The translations under genes were made by a program, and so were the position numbers. A stretch of DNA of 64,000 nt from Litorivita pollutaquae (lineage in GTDB: Bacteria; Pseudomonadota; Alphaproteobacteria; Rhodobacterales; Rhodobacteraceae): NCBI RefSeq assembly GCF_003205515.1, contig NZ_KZ826488.1, positions 1 to 64,000 on the forward strand, in the 5' to 3' direction. The notes beneath the pieces are model-generated. The model searched no databases, was not told where the DNA came from, and saw only the letters and a list, made by a program, of their open reading frames with translations. Positions 44,309-52,306 of the stretch are shown here, piece after piece. The first letter of the stretch is position 1; each line of letters opens with the position of its first letter.

Positions 44309-45118
44309 TTAGAGCGGGCAGTCTTTGCGGAAGTTCGGTGCGCGTTTCTCGCGGTGCGACAACACGCCTTCCTTCACGTCTTCGCCCATGAAGCCGAGCA
44401 TTTCCAACGCGGTCGAAGCGTCGAAAATCGGGCCTGCCTGGCGCAGCCAGTTGTTCAGCGAATACTTGGTCCAACGGATGGCGCTTTGCGATCCATTGGC
44501 CAGCTCAACAGCTGTATCCAAAGCGGTTTGCTGCAGCTCTTCGTCTTCGACGCACATCGAAACGAGACCGATGCGCTCTGCTTCTTCGCCAGACACCGGC
44601 TTGCAGGTCATCAGGTAGTATTTCGCTTTGGCCATCGAGGTCAGCAGCGGCCAGATGATCGCAGCAACGTCACCGGCGGCAACACCCAAGCGCGGGTGAC
44701 CATCGACGATTTTGGCACGTTTGCCGGCAATCGAGATGTCCGCGAGAATAGCGACAACAAGACCCGCGCCCGCAGCCGGGCCGTTGATGGCCGAAATGAT
44801 CGGCTTGTTGCAGTTGATGATGTTGTAGACGAGGTCTTTGGCCTCTTTCCACGTTTTCATGATCTCATGCGAGTTGCCGATCATGTTTTCGATCAGGCTG
44901 AAATCGCCGCCTGCGGAGAAGGCTTTGCCCGCACCGGTTACGATCACCGCGTTGATATCGGGGTCGCGGTCGATGTCGATCCACATATCGGTCATCTGGG
45001 TGTGGGTTTCCGCGTCAACGGAATTGAACGACTCTGGCCGGTCGAACGTGATGCGCAAAACGCGATCCGCCGGGTAGTCGAACTTCATCTTGTGGTACTT
45101 TGCATAGCGATCAGACAT
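44309..45118 (-). CDS. Enoyl-CoA hydratase/isomerase (crotonase) family protein
   Basis: 269 residues. AFSAGGDFSLIENM and GPAAGAGLVVAILADIS are the oxyanion-hole segments. Neither classical hydratase glutamate is in place: Val stands in GAGLVVA, and the second region reads DGHPRLGVAAGD. Such forms occur in crotonases of steroid and aromatic catabolism, where they may be hydrolases, lyases or isomerases. It is encoded between the heteromeric acyl-CoA dehydrogenase pair and the PaaK-like gene. I cannot assign the reaction. Confidence 0.8.
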   Translation of the reverse strand: MSDRYAKYHKMKFDYPADRVLRITFDRPESFNSVDAETHTQMTDMWIDIDRDPDINAVIVTGAGKAFSAGGDFSLIENMIGNSHEIMKTWKEAKDLVYNIINCNKPIISAINGPAAGAGLVVAILADISIAGKRAKIVDGHPRLGVAAGDVAAIIWPLLTSMAKAKYYLMTCKPVSGEEAERIGLVSMCVEDEELQQTALDTAVELANGSQSAIRWTKYSLNNWLRQAGPIFDASTALEMLGFMGEDVKEGVLSHREKRAPNFRKDCPL

Positions 45119-45151
45119 ATCTTACTTCCTCTATCAGATGTCAGTGCGGGT

Positions 45152-46303
45152 TTAACCAGGCAATCCGAGGACGGCCTTGGAAAGGATGTTGCGCTGGATC
45201 TCGTTGGATCCACCGTAGATCGTTGTTGGGCGGGCCTTGTAAAAGCTCGCCAAGACATCAACGTTGACATTACCGACCTGAAGCGGGCCGATGGTGCCGC
45301 CATCAGGGCCAGCCGCCTCGATCATCAATTCGGTGATGCGTTGGAAACACTCGGTCACCCAAATCTTGAGCATCGAGACATCCGCGCCGAGGGTTTCGCC
45401 CCGTTTGAGTTGGTCCGCAAAACGGCCATAGAGCGCAGCGTGATCCTCAACGTCGAGAGCGGCCTGCGCAAAACGGTCGCGGAATACCGGATCGTCAAAG
45501 GCACCGCGGCCACGGGCAAAGCTTTCAAGCTGCCCAAGCGCGTTCTGCGCCAAGCTGGGCGAACCGATGAAGATACGCTCAAAGCTCAACAGCGCCTTGG
45601 CCATGGTCCAGCCTTTGTTCAGCTCGCCAACAAGGTTGGCTTTCGGCGTGCGGGCGTTGTCAAAGAACACCTCGCAGAATTCCGTTTCGCCCGACAATGT
45701 AGTGATCGTGCGCACTTCGACGCCCGGTTGATCCATCGGTGCCAGCAAGAAGCTGATCCCTTGCTGTTTCTTCGGGGCATCCGGATCGGTGCGCACCAAC
45801 ATGAAGATATGCGTGGCGTCATGCGCCATCGTGGTCCAGATTTTCTGACCGTTGATGACAAACTCGTCGCCCTCAATGTCTGCGCGGGTGCGCAGATTGG
45901 CCAGATCAGAGCCGGCACCGGGTTCGGAATAGCCTTGGCACCAGATGTCTTCGCAGCTCAGGATACGCGGAAGCCAATAATCTTTTTGCTCTTGGGTGCC
46001 GAATTTGATGATCAGCGGGCCAACCATTTGAATGCCCATGTCGCGGCCACGGTTCACGCCCCAACGCTGCTGTTCTTCGTAGAAAATCAACAACTTAGCG
46101 GCGTTCAGGCCCATGCCACCAAATTCCGCAGGCCACGCAGGCGCGACCCAGCCTTTGGCGTGCAGCTTGACATGCCAATGCTCGATCTCGGCAAATTTCG
46201 GACGGTGCGGCAGATGGCGCAACTCTTCGGGATATTCCGCTTCGAAGAACCCACGCACTTCCTTGCGGAACTCCGCGTCGCTCATTGCGTTCCAATCAGT
46301 CAT
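45152..46303 (-). CDS. Acyl-CoA dehydrogenase, heteromeric pair subunit 1
   Basis: 383 residues. YSEPGAGSDLANLRT and IYGGSNEIQRNILSKAVLG are complete flavin-binding motifs. In the latter Gly replaces the YEGT glutamate, while LSFERIFIG supplies a Glu in the mid-protein position. The ATG overlaps the stop of the adjacent dehydrogenase gene (ATGA). Paired adjacent acyl-CoA dehydrogenases of unlike sequence form alpha2-beta2 enzymes in steroid side-chain degradation (ChsE/FadE types); this subunit would be the one with the base and adenine-binding loop. Confidence 0.85.
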   Translation of the reverse strand: MTDWNAMSDAEFRKEVRGFFEAEYPEELRHLPHRPKFAEIEHWHVKLHAKGWVAPAWPAEFGGMGLNAAKLLIFYEEQQRWGVNRGRDMGIQMVGPLIIKFGTQEQKDYWLPRILSCEDIWCQGYSEPGAGSDLANLRTRADIEGDEFVINGQKIWTTMAHDATHIFMLVRTDPDAPKKQQGISFLLAPMDQPGVEVRTITTLSGETEFCEVFFDNARTPKANLVGELNKGWTMAKALLSFERIFIGSPSLAQNALGQLESFARGRGAFDDPVFRDRFAQAALDVEDHAALYGRFADQLKRGETLGADVSMLKIWVTECFQRITELMIEAAGPDGGTIGPLQVGNVNVDVLASFYKARPTTIYGGSNEIQRNILSKAVLGLPG

Positions 46304-47424
46304 TGTGCTGCCCCTTCTTCTTCGCGCGCATCAAACCACATCCGCCGGTGATAGGCGTCATCGCCCAACCAAGCCGACAGCACCAGCGCCCGGTTCAGGT
46401 AAAGTCCGATATCGAACTCGTCGGTATAGCCGACCGCCCCGTGCAACTGGATGGAATCGCGGGTGATTTTTTTCGCGGCCCTCACGGCACGCGCCTTGGC
46501 ACGGCTGGCGAGACGCGCGCGGATCTTTGGATCGGCTTCGCTGTCCATTTGCGCCAGGGCTTCGCGAACGCCCGCTTGGGCGACTTCGCGCATCACATGC
46601 AAGTCCACCGCACGGTGTTGGATAACCTGAAACGACCCGATCGGTTTGTCGAATTGTTCGCGGGTCTTGATGTAATCCAAGGTGATTTCAAAGGCGCGAT
46701 CGCTGAGCCCGACGAGCTCGGCGGCGGCAAGAGCCGTGGCATCGCTGACCGCATCGGCAAGGGCGTCCTGCACCGCGGCACCATCGGCAAGCTGCTCTGC
46801 TGGCGTGCCCGAGAACGAAAGCTCGCCCATCGCGCTGCCATCGGCCTGCGGGCTTTTTTCCAAGGACAATCCGCTTGCTTTGGCCTCTGCCAGAACCAGA
46901 ACCGGCCCGGCGTCGCTGTCGGCCACGACCAGAAAACCATCGGCCCCAACTGCGCCAACCACCCAAGCCTTGCTGCCGGTCAGTTTTCCGTCAGCGTAGC
47001 GGCAGGTCGCCTCGGCGGGACCGCCATTCGGCCCGCGTTCTTGCCATGCAACGGCCAGAACGGTGGTCCCGCCGACAAGTTGTTCCATCTTGGCATGATC
47101 GGGGCAAAGCCGGCGCAGAAGGCCAAGGCTCAACCCGACGGTCACCACCACCGGCTCCGGCGCGATCACACGGCCGACTTCTTCGGCGATAACGCCACCG
47201 GCCGCCAGACCCATGCCAAGCCCGCCATTGTCTTCGGGAACGGTCACGCCGAAAACGCCGGCCTCGGCCAGTTCACGGATCATATCCGCGTCCCATCCGC
47301 CATCGGCATCGCGTAATTTTCTGGATCTTCCGCTGCCGCCGGCGCGCTCAAACAGGGTGCGCGCGCTCTCACGCAGCATGCGAAGGTCTTCTTGGTCGCT
47401 GGAAAGCATATCAGTCTGTGTCAT
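46300..47424 (-). CDS. Acyl-CoA dehydrogenase, heteromeric pair subunit 2 (degenerate C-terminus)
   Basis: 374 residues, divergent. The opening DQEDLRMLRESARTLFERAG and the ITLDYIKTREQFDKPIGSFQ helix place it in the family. The C-terminus ends LVLSAWLGDDAYHRRMWFD and lacks the YxGTNEIQR adenine-binding loop. This LGD-AYHRR ending is typical for the second subunit of heteromeric steroid-type acyl-CoA dehydrogenases. It overlaps both neighbours (ATGA at each end), supporting a fixed complex with the 45152 product. Confidence 0.83.
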   Translation of the reverse strand: MTQTDMLSSDQEDLRMLRESARTLFERAGGSGRSRKLRDADGGWDADMIRELAEAGVFGVTVPEDNGGLGMGLAAGGVIAEEVGRVIAPEPVVVTVGLSLGLLRRLCPDHAKMEQLVGGTTVLAVAWQERGPNGGPAEATCRYADGKLTGSKAWVVGAVGADGFLVVADSDAGPVLVLAEAKASGLSLEKSPQADGSAMGELSFSGTPAEQLADGAAVQDALADAVSDATALAAAELVGLSDRAFEITLDYIKTREQFDKPIGSFQVIQHRAVDLHVMREVAQAGVREALAQMDSEADPKIRARLASRAKARAVRAAKKITRDSIQLHGAVGYTDEFDIGLYLNRALVLSAWLGDDAYHRRMWFDAREEEGAAQ

Positions 47425-47861
47425 GTTTGTTTTCGCTGGATCATAACGGGCGTGTCGGTTGTAAAAACGACCTCGCCCTTGGGGTTTTTGGCGCTCAGCG
47501 TATAGTGCAAAACGCCGCGGTCAGGCTTGCTTTTTGACGGTGTCACCGAATTGATTTTCATTTCGACTTCAAGAGGTTCATCCGGCCGAACCGGCCGCAG
47601 CCAGCGCAGATTGTCGAAGCCCATGCCGCCAATATTGGCAACATCGATCATAAATTCCGTCATGATGGGCTTGAAAACCTCAAGCATGGTCTGAAAACCC
47701 GAAGCGATCAAACTGCCATGAATGGTGGCGGCGTAATCTTCATCGGTGTGCAGCCGTTGCGGGTCCCACTCATGGGCGAAGGCTTTGATCGCCTCTGCGC
47801 TCATCGGGGCGCTGGTAAAGTGAAAAACCTGACCTGCGGAAAAGTCATCAAGATACTTCAA
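47421..47861 (-). CDS. MaoC-like hotdog dehydratase (short)
   Basis: 146 residues starting at TTG, which overlaps the stop of the upstream gene (TTGA) and follows AGGAGG. The hydratase-2 motif is EWDPQRLHTDEDYAATIHGS, with Asp33 and His38 as the catalytic pair; the later LIASG has Ser where LIAHG is usual. It should hydrate a trans-2-enoyl-CoA to the (3R)-hydroxy form, likely the product of the acyl-CoA dehydrogenase pair encoded next. Confidence 0.83.
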   Translation of the reverse strand: MKYLDDFSAGQVFHFTSAPMSAEAIKAFAHEWDPQRLHTDEDYAATIHGSLIASGFQTMLEVFKPIMTEFMIDVANIGGMGFDNLRWLRPVRPDEPLEVEMKINSVTPSKSKPDRGVLHYTLSAKNPKGEVVFTTDTPVMIQRKQT

Positions 47862-48577
47862 GATGTCCCCTCCTTCGAGAAACCGGCATCATAGCCGCTG
47901 GAATCCTTGGCGATGCGCACGCGGTTGAACTCTTCCAGTTTCGGGTAGGTTTCTTTGAAGGCGATCAGGAACTCTTCCATCGGCGCATCGAAATACAGGC
48001 CCCGATCATTCACATATTCCATGTGACGGTGGTCCTGTTCGTCGAACTCGTGGAACAAGGCATCATGATACCCGTCAAAGACCAATGGCTTGACCCCGAA
48101 CCGTTCACAAAGCTCCATGTTGAAGGCAGGCGTGACCTTGTAGGTTTCGTCACCCAACCACAATTGAACGTAGCCGTGATAAATAAACAGATCGGTTTCC
48201 ATCAGCTCTTGCAGCTTGGGCGTGTTCAGGTGGTTACGCACATCCGCAAACCCCAAAGCGGCGGGAATACCGACCGCCCGCAAACAGGCGGCAAGGAGAA
48301 TGGCCTTGGGCACGCAGAACGCGGCTTCGGCTCCGGCAATGCGGCTGGCGCGATAAGAATCCTCATCCAGCGCAAAACAATAGGGGTCATAACGGATATC
48401 GTCGCGCACCGCCTCAAACAGACGAATCGCCTTGTCTCGATCGGAGGCATCCGCAGCAAGCTCGCGCAATGCGGACGACACGAAACCTTGCACTTCAAGG
48501 CTGTCGCTCTCGACGTAATGCGACGGCATGACATAGCGTTCCGCTTCTGCCGGCAGGTCATCTTTCGACTGCACCAT
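47858..48577 (-). CDS. Transglutaminase-like (cysteine-peptidase fold) protein
   Basis: 239 residues, first gene of the operon behind operator site 4. The transglutaminase-like core is seen in FCVPKAILLAACLRAVGIPA (Cys88) and IYHGYVQLWLGDETYKVTP (His134). The third catalytic position, normally Asp in a VDP turn, is Thr149. Proteins of this fold can be peptidases, amidases or cyclases. A role within CoA-thioester catabolism is unusual; it might act on an amide-conjugated substrate or a thioester. No signal peptide is visible, so it is cytoplasmic. Confidence 0.75.
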   Translation of the reverse strand: MVQSKDDLPAEAERYVMPSHYVESDSLEVQGFVSSALRELAADASDRDKAIRLFEAVRDDIRYDPYCFALDEDSYRASRIAGAEAAFCVPKAILLAACLRAVGIPAALGFADVRNHLNTPKLQELMETDLFIYHGYVQLWLGDETYKVTPAFNMELCERFGVKPLVFDGYHDALFHEFDEQDHRHMEYVNDRGLYFDAPMEEFLIAFKETYPKLEEFNRVRIAKDSSGYDAGFSKEGTS

Positions 48578-48594
48578 TATTTCCTCCCTCGTTT

Positions 48595-48610
48595 TCTAAC
48601 AAGTGTTAGA
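48595..48610. promoter_or_regulatory. Operator palindrome, site 4 (TetR regulon)
   Basis: TCTAACAAGTGTTAGA is a perfect palindrome 18 bases upstream of the transglutaminase-like gene start, in front of the six-gene operon ending at 43085. Only the central two bases differ from sites 1, 2 and 5. Confidence 0.8.
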
Positions 48611-48642
48611 TTAATGACTGAAAACCTGCCCGTCAACGAGAT

Positions 48643-49779
48643 TCATTCTCTGTCGCGCAAATCCGCGCCAAAGCGGACATTGTCCTCTCCCAAAGTGGCC
48701 GCGCGACCGGCAGAACCTGCGGGCGAACGGAATTCCGGCGCGATGGGCAAAGGAAGGGCTGGCACCTCCTGACCGGCAATGTTCAACGTCCGGTCGAACA
48801 CGCCGCGCGCGGTGAAATGCGGATCCCGCGCCGCTTCGGCAGGGGTTTTCACCACAGAACAACAACAATCAGCAGCAATCAGCAATGGCTCCCAATGCGT
48901 GGACGGCTGACTTCCCAGGCGGCGCGCAACCTCTGCCGCACATGCGTCCGGGTCGCTCCAATCATCGCGCAGCGCTTCCGGTTGGCCGATAACATCGCAA
49001 AAAGCTTGCCAAAATTTCTCTTCCACCGCGCCGACGGCAATCTGCCGACCATCGGACGCCGAATAAAGCCGGTAACGCGCAAGCCCACCGGTCAAACGGG
49101 CGGATGCACTGCCAATGTCCTGTCCGGCAATCACGCCTTGCGCATGCGCCCAATAGGCAAAGGCAAACGCGCCCTCGGACATCGCAATATCGAGGTGAAC
49201 CCCTTCGTTGGTCTGTTGCCGCGCCATCAAAGCAAGCAAGATATTGACGACCGCAGGATAGGTGCCGCCGCCGACATCCGCGACCAACCCGAAGGGCGCG
49301 GTGGGCTGATCCACCGGCCCACGGCTCAGCGACAAGACGCCCGCATCGCCGACGTAATTCATGTCGTGACCCGCCGATTTGGCCTTTGGTCCGGTCTGAC
49401 CATATCCGGTGATCGAACAATAGATGATTCGCGGATTGATCGCGCGCACCGCCTCATATCCGAACCCGAGCCGATCCATCACGCCGGGGCGGAATTGCTC
49501 AACCACAACGTCTGCCTTCTCAAGCAAGGGACGCAGAATCGCGCGCGCGTCCTCGGACTTCAGATCGATGGCCACCGATTTTTTGCCGTGGTTCAAAACG
49601 GCAAAACCAATGCTTTCGCCGTCGATCTTCGGAGAGGTGTGTCGCGCGTCCTCGCCTGTCACGGGACGCTCGACCTTGATCACCTCCGCCCCGGCCTCGG
49701 CGAGCATAAGCGTCGCCATCGGGCCGGGGAGAAGGGTGCTGAAATCCAGCACGAGGATGTCCTTAAGAGGCTGTGACAT
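48643..49779 (-). CDS. Alpha-methylacyl-CoA racemase (CaiB/BaiF family)
   Basis: 378 residues. The racemase pair is present: His138 in SAGHDMNYVG and Asp168 in LVADVGGG, with the same 30-residue spacing as the His/Asp of mycobacterial MCR. The CoA-transferases of this family lack the GHDxNY motif. The N-terminus has LDFSTLLPGPMATLMLAEAG and VERPVTGED. It epimerises (2R)/(2S)-methylacyl-CoA so that acyl-CoA dehydrogenase can act, pointing to a 2-methyl-branched (isoprenoid- or sterol-like) chain. It is the last gene of the operon DUF35, thiolase-like, MaoC, racemase. Confidence 0.84.
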   Translation of the reverse strand: MSQPLKDILVLDFSTLLPGPMATLMLAEAGAEVIKVERPVTGEDARHTSPKIDGESIGFAVLNHGKKSVAIDLKSEDARAILRPLLEKADVVVEQFRPGVMDRLGFGYEAVRAINPRIIYCSITGYGQTGPKAKSAGHDMNYVGDAGVLSLSRGPVDQPTAPFGLVADVGGGTYPAVVNILLALMARQQTNEGVHLDIAMSEGAFAFAYWAHAQGVIAGQDIGSASARLTGGLARYRLYSASDGRQIAVGAVEEKFWQAFCDVIGQPEALRDDWSDPDACAAEVARRLGSQPSTHWEPLLIAADCCCSVVKTPAEAARDPHFTARGVFDRTLNIAGQEVPALPLPIAPEFRSPAGSAGRAATLGEDNVRFGADLRDRE

Positions 49780-49788
49780 CCCCTTGTC

Positions 49789-50646
49789 TTACGCGAATCG
49801 CGCGGCGCCGTTGTTCAACACCAAGACTTCGCGTTCCGGGATCGACGCACGGAACCGTGCCTCGCCATCCTCTTCCCAAATCTCGAACCGCACGGTTTCG
49901 CCCGGATAGACCGGTGCCGAGAACCGCACGTCCAGACCGACAAGCCGGGACGCATCATAATCAAGCGAGGACTTCAAAATCGCACGTGCCGCAAGGCCAT
50001 AAGTCGCCAGACCATGCAGGATCGGGCGATCAAACCCGACCGAACGGGCAACATCGGGATCCGCGTGCAGCGGGTTATAGTCACCGCTCAAACGGTAGAT
50101 AAGTGCCTGACGCGGCAGGGTTTCGATATCACAAACATGATCAGGCGCACGATCCGGCAATGCCGCAGGTGCAGGGCCAGCCTTGTTCTCGCCGCCAAAC
50201 CCGCCATCGCCGCGACAAAACGCCGACATCGCCACGCGCGCCAGCTTGTCGCCGGTGTCCGCATCAATGATATCGCGGCTTTGGTAGATGACCGCGCCTT
50301 TGCCTTCGCCCTTATCGGAGATGAAGTCGATCTTGGTCCGGCCGATAATCCGGCCCTTTGTTGGCAGCGGCTTATAGATGTCCAGCCACTGCTCGCCATG
50401 CAGCACTTTTTGCCAGTTCACACCGGTTTTGGGATCGCGCAGCCAAAAGCCGGGATATCCCATCGTTACCGCCATCGACGGAACCGCCTTCAGGCCGTCC
50501 TCATAGACGTAGGCCAGTTCCTTTTTGTCGGTTGGGTCTTCACCGAACCCCAACCCGAGCGCGTATAGGATGGTATCGCGCTCTGTCAGCGTCTGATCGA
50601 TCTCTGCAAAGTCCCAATTCGACAGTTCTTCGAAATCCAATGGCAT
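49789..50646 (-). CDS. Double-hotdog MaoC enoyl-CoA hydratase 2 (MFE-2-like)
   Basis: 285 residues with two hotdog units. The C-terminal unit carries the hydratase-2 motif YRLSGDYNPLHADPDVARSV, with Asp189 and His194 as catalytic residues, and ILHGLATYG. The N-terminal unit is a non-catalytic hotdog shaping the long-chain pocket. This is the plan of the hydratase part of peroxisomal multifunctional enzyme 2 and of bacterial steroid side-chain hydratases. It hydrates (2E)-enoyl-CoA to (3R)-hydroxyacyl-CoA. It follows the thiolase-like gene after a GGGAGGAA ribosome site. Confidence 0.88.
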   Translation of the reverse strand: MPLDFEELSNWDFAEIDQTLTERDTILYALGLGFGEDPTDKKELAYVYEDGLKAVPSMAVTMGYPGFWLRDPKTGVNWQKVLHGEQWLDIYKPLPTKGRIIGRTKIDFISDKGEGKGAVIYQSRDIIDADTGDKLARVAMSAFCRGDGGFGGENKAGPAPAALPDRAPDHVCDIETLPRQALIYRLSGDYNPLHADPDVARSVGFDRPILHGLATYGLAARAILKSSLDYDASRLVGLDVRFSAPVYPGETVRFEIWEEDGEARFRASIPEREVLVLNNGAARFA

Positions 50647-50669
50647 AATCTTTCCTCCCTTGATTACAT

Positions 50670-51821
50670 TCAGAGTGTATTTTGTGACCCCAGAATGGCC
50701 GTGACCTGGCTCGACAACACGCCGCCGTTACCATGAGCCAATGCCAGATCGACGTCCTTCAACTGCATACCGGGCGCATCGCCGCGAATTTGGCGCGCGG
50801 CCTCGATCACGGTGAAAATGCCGTACATGCCCGGATGCACACAAGACAGCCCGCCGCCATTTGTGTTCACCGGCAAAACCCCGCCCGGCGCAATGCGTCC
50901 GCCTTCGACAAAGGCGCCGCCCTCGCCCTTGGCGCAGAAGCCGAGATCTTCGAGGAACAAAATCGTGTTGATGGTGAAGGCGTCGTAGAGTTCCACCGCC
51001 TGAATGTCGCTGCGCGATACGCCCGCCGCCTCAAAGGCACGCTGACCCGACTCGCGCGCGGCCGTCACGGTGAAATCTTTCATTTGCGAAATCTGCCGGT
51101 GCGAACTTTCCGCCGCGCTGCCCAACACATAAACCGGCGCCTTGGGGAAATCCTTGGCGCGGTCGGACCGCACCATGACGATCGCACCGCCGCCATCGGT
51201 CACCAGACAGCAATCGCGCACCGTCAACGGATCCCCGACCATACGCGCGCCCAACACGTCTTCGCGGGTCAACGGACCGCGCTCGAACGCTTCGGGATTG
51301 TGCTGTGCCCAGGCCCGCGCCGAGACGGCCACATCGGCCAATTGTTCGCGGGTGGTGCCATATTCATGCATGTGCCGTGCCGCCGCCATCGCATAGGCGG
51401 AAATCGGATAGCGCGGATTATACGGCGCCTCATAGGCCGGCGGGCGCGAGGCCGTCACCAGTTTCCCCGACGCCGTGCGTTGGTTCGACCCGTACACGAT
51501 CAGCGCGACATCACACAAACCGGCCTCAAGTGCCATGCTCGCAGATGTCAGGTAGTTCACGAAAGACGACCCGCCCAGCATGGTGCCGTCGATAAAGCGC
51601 GGCTGAATACCCAGATATTCCGCCGCCATAAGGGCCGGCATGCTGTCTTCCATCATGGTGCAGAACAGCCCGTCAACGTCGGACAGCTTCAGCCCGGCAT
51701 CGCCAAGCGCCGCAAGCGCCGATTGCGCCATGACATCATAGGCCGTCAGACCATGTGCCTCGCCAAACCCGGCGTGTCCGGTGCCCACAATGGCAGTTTT
51801 TCCTCGAAGATCATTGGTCAT
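50670..51821 (-). CDS. Thiolase-fold protein without nucleophilic Cys (Ltp2-like, probable retro-aldolase)
   Basis: 383 residues of the thiolase superfamily (lipid-transfer-protein type). At the nucleophile site the sequence reads GTMLGGSSFVNY (79-90), with no cysteine. The C-terminal loop is CVHPGMYG (327-334) in place of GHPxGATG, with a Tyr at 333. Steroid-degrading Ltp2 aldolases share exactly such features, having replaced thiolysis by Tyr-dependent retro-aldol cleavage, and need a DUF35 partner, which is encoded directly upstream here. Cleavage of a beta-hydroxyacyl-CoA side chain is therefore inferred. Confidence 0.82.
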   Translation of the reverse strand: MTNDLRGKTAIVGTGHAGFGEAHGLTAYDVMAQSALAALGDAGLKLSDVDGLFCTMMEDSMPALMAAEYLGIQPRFIDGTMLGGSSFVNYLTSASMALEAGLCDVALIVYGSNQRTASGKLVTASRPPAYEAPYNPRYPISAYAMAAARHMHEYGTTREQLADVAVSARAWAQHNPEAFERGPLTREDVLGARMVGDPLTVRDCCLVTDGGGAIVMVRSDRAKDFPKAPVYVLGSAAESSHRQISQMKDFTVTAARESGQRAFEAAGVSRSDIQAVELYDAFTINTILFLEDLGFCAKGEGGAFVEGGRIAPGGVLPVNTNGGGLSCVHPGMYGIFTVIEAARQIRGDAPGMQLKDVDLALAHGNGGVLSSQVTAILGSQNTL

Positions 51822-51824
51822 GGG

Positions 51825-52202
51825 TTATTCCTCCACCGGCTTGAAAAGTACGACCGGCGCTCCGTCGGCCTCGCCCACAAAGGCGGTCACGTCCATGTCG
51901 ATCGCAACGTCGCCGGGGGCGATCCCCTCGACCCGGCTCATCATGCGAACACCTTCCTCCAGCTCGACCATACATATGTTATAGTCGCCACCGCGTTCGG
52001 GCTTGCGACGCACCACAGTGGTGGTATGAACCCGGCCTTTGCCGCTGGCGGGGGTCCACGAAATCGCGCTGCTATGGCAATGCGGGCACATAACCCGTGG
52101 AAAGAAGTGAAACGCGCCGCAGTCATCACACTTGGGCAACAGAATTTCGTTATTGGCGAGGGCACGCTGAAAAACGTGGTCTGGTCCTGTGGTGTTCTGC
52201 AC
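51825..52202 (-). CDS. DUF35 OB-fold/zinc-ribbon protein, partner of the thiolase-like protein
   Basis: 125 residues starting at GTG, eight bases after AAGGAG. A zinc ribbon CDDC...CPHC uses Cys25, Cys28, Cys39 and Cys42. An OB-fold follows, with VVRRKPERGGDYNICMVELEEG and a VDMDVTAFVGEADG strand. Such proteins bind and stabilise thiolase-superfamily partners, as ChsH2-DUF35 does with Ltp2 aldolase. The stop is three bases before the thiolase-like start. Operator site 5 lies upstream, shared with a divergent CoA-transferase gene. Confidence 0.87.
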   Translation of the reverse strand: MQNTTGPDHVFQRALANNEILLPKCDDCGAFHFFPRVMCPHCHSSAISWTPASGKGRVHTTTVVRRKPERGGDYNICMVELEEGVRMMSRVEGIAPGDVAIDMDVTAFVGEADGAPVVLFKPVEE

Positions 52203-52254
52203 CTGCGGTCTCCTTCAAATGATCCGGTAGCTGGCTAACCGTGTTGATAAAATT

Positions 52255-52270
52255 TCTAACAGATGTTAGA
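52255..52270. promoter_or_regulatory. Operator palindrome, site 5 (TetR regulon)
   Basis: TCTAACAGATGTTAGA is a perfect palindrome in the divergent promoter region between the DUF35 operon (start 52202) and the CoA-transferase gene (start 52307), so it can control both. Confidence 0.8.
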
Positions 52271-52306
52271 ATTAGTCAAGCCCTTAGGATCAATTGCGAG
52301 AAACTC

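Noticed and set aside
44249-46351. 700-codon plus-strand open frame, the longest in the window
   Set aside because: It is antisense to a crotonase and an acyl-CoA dehydrogenase with intact motifs, and its translation has no family features.
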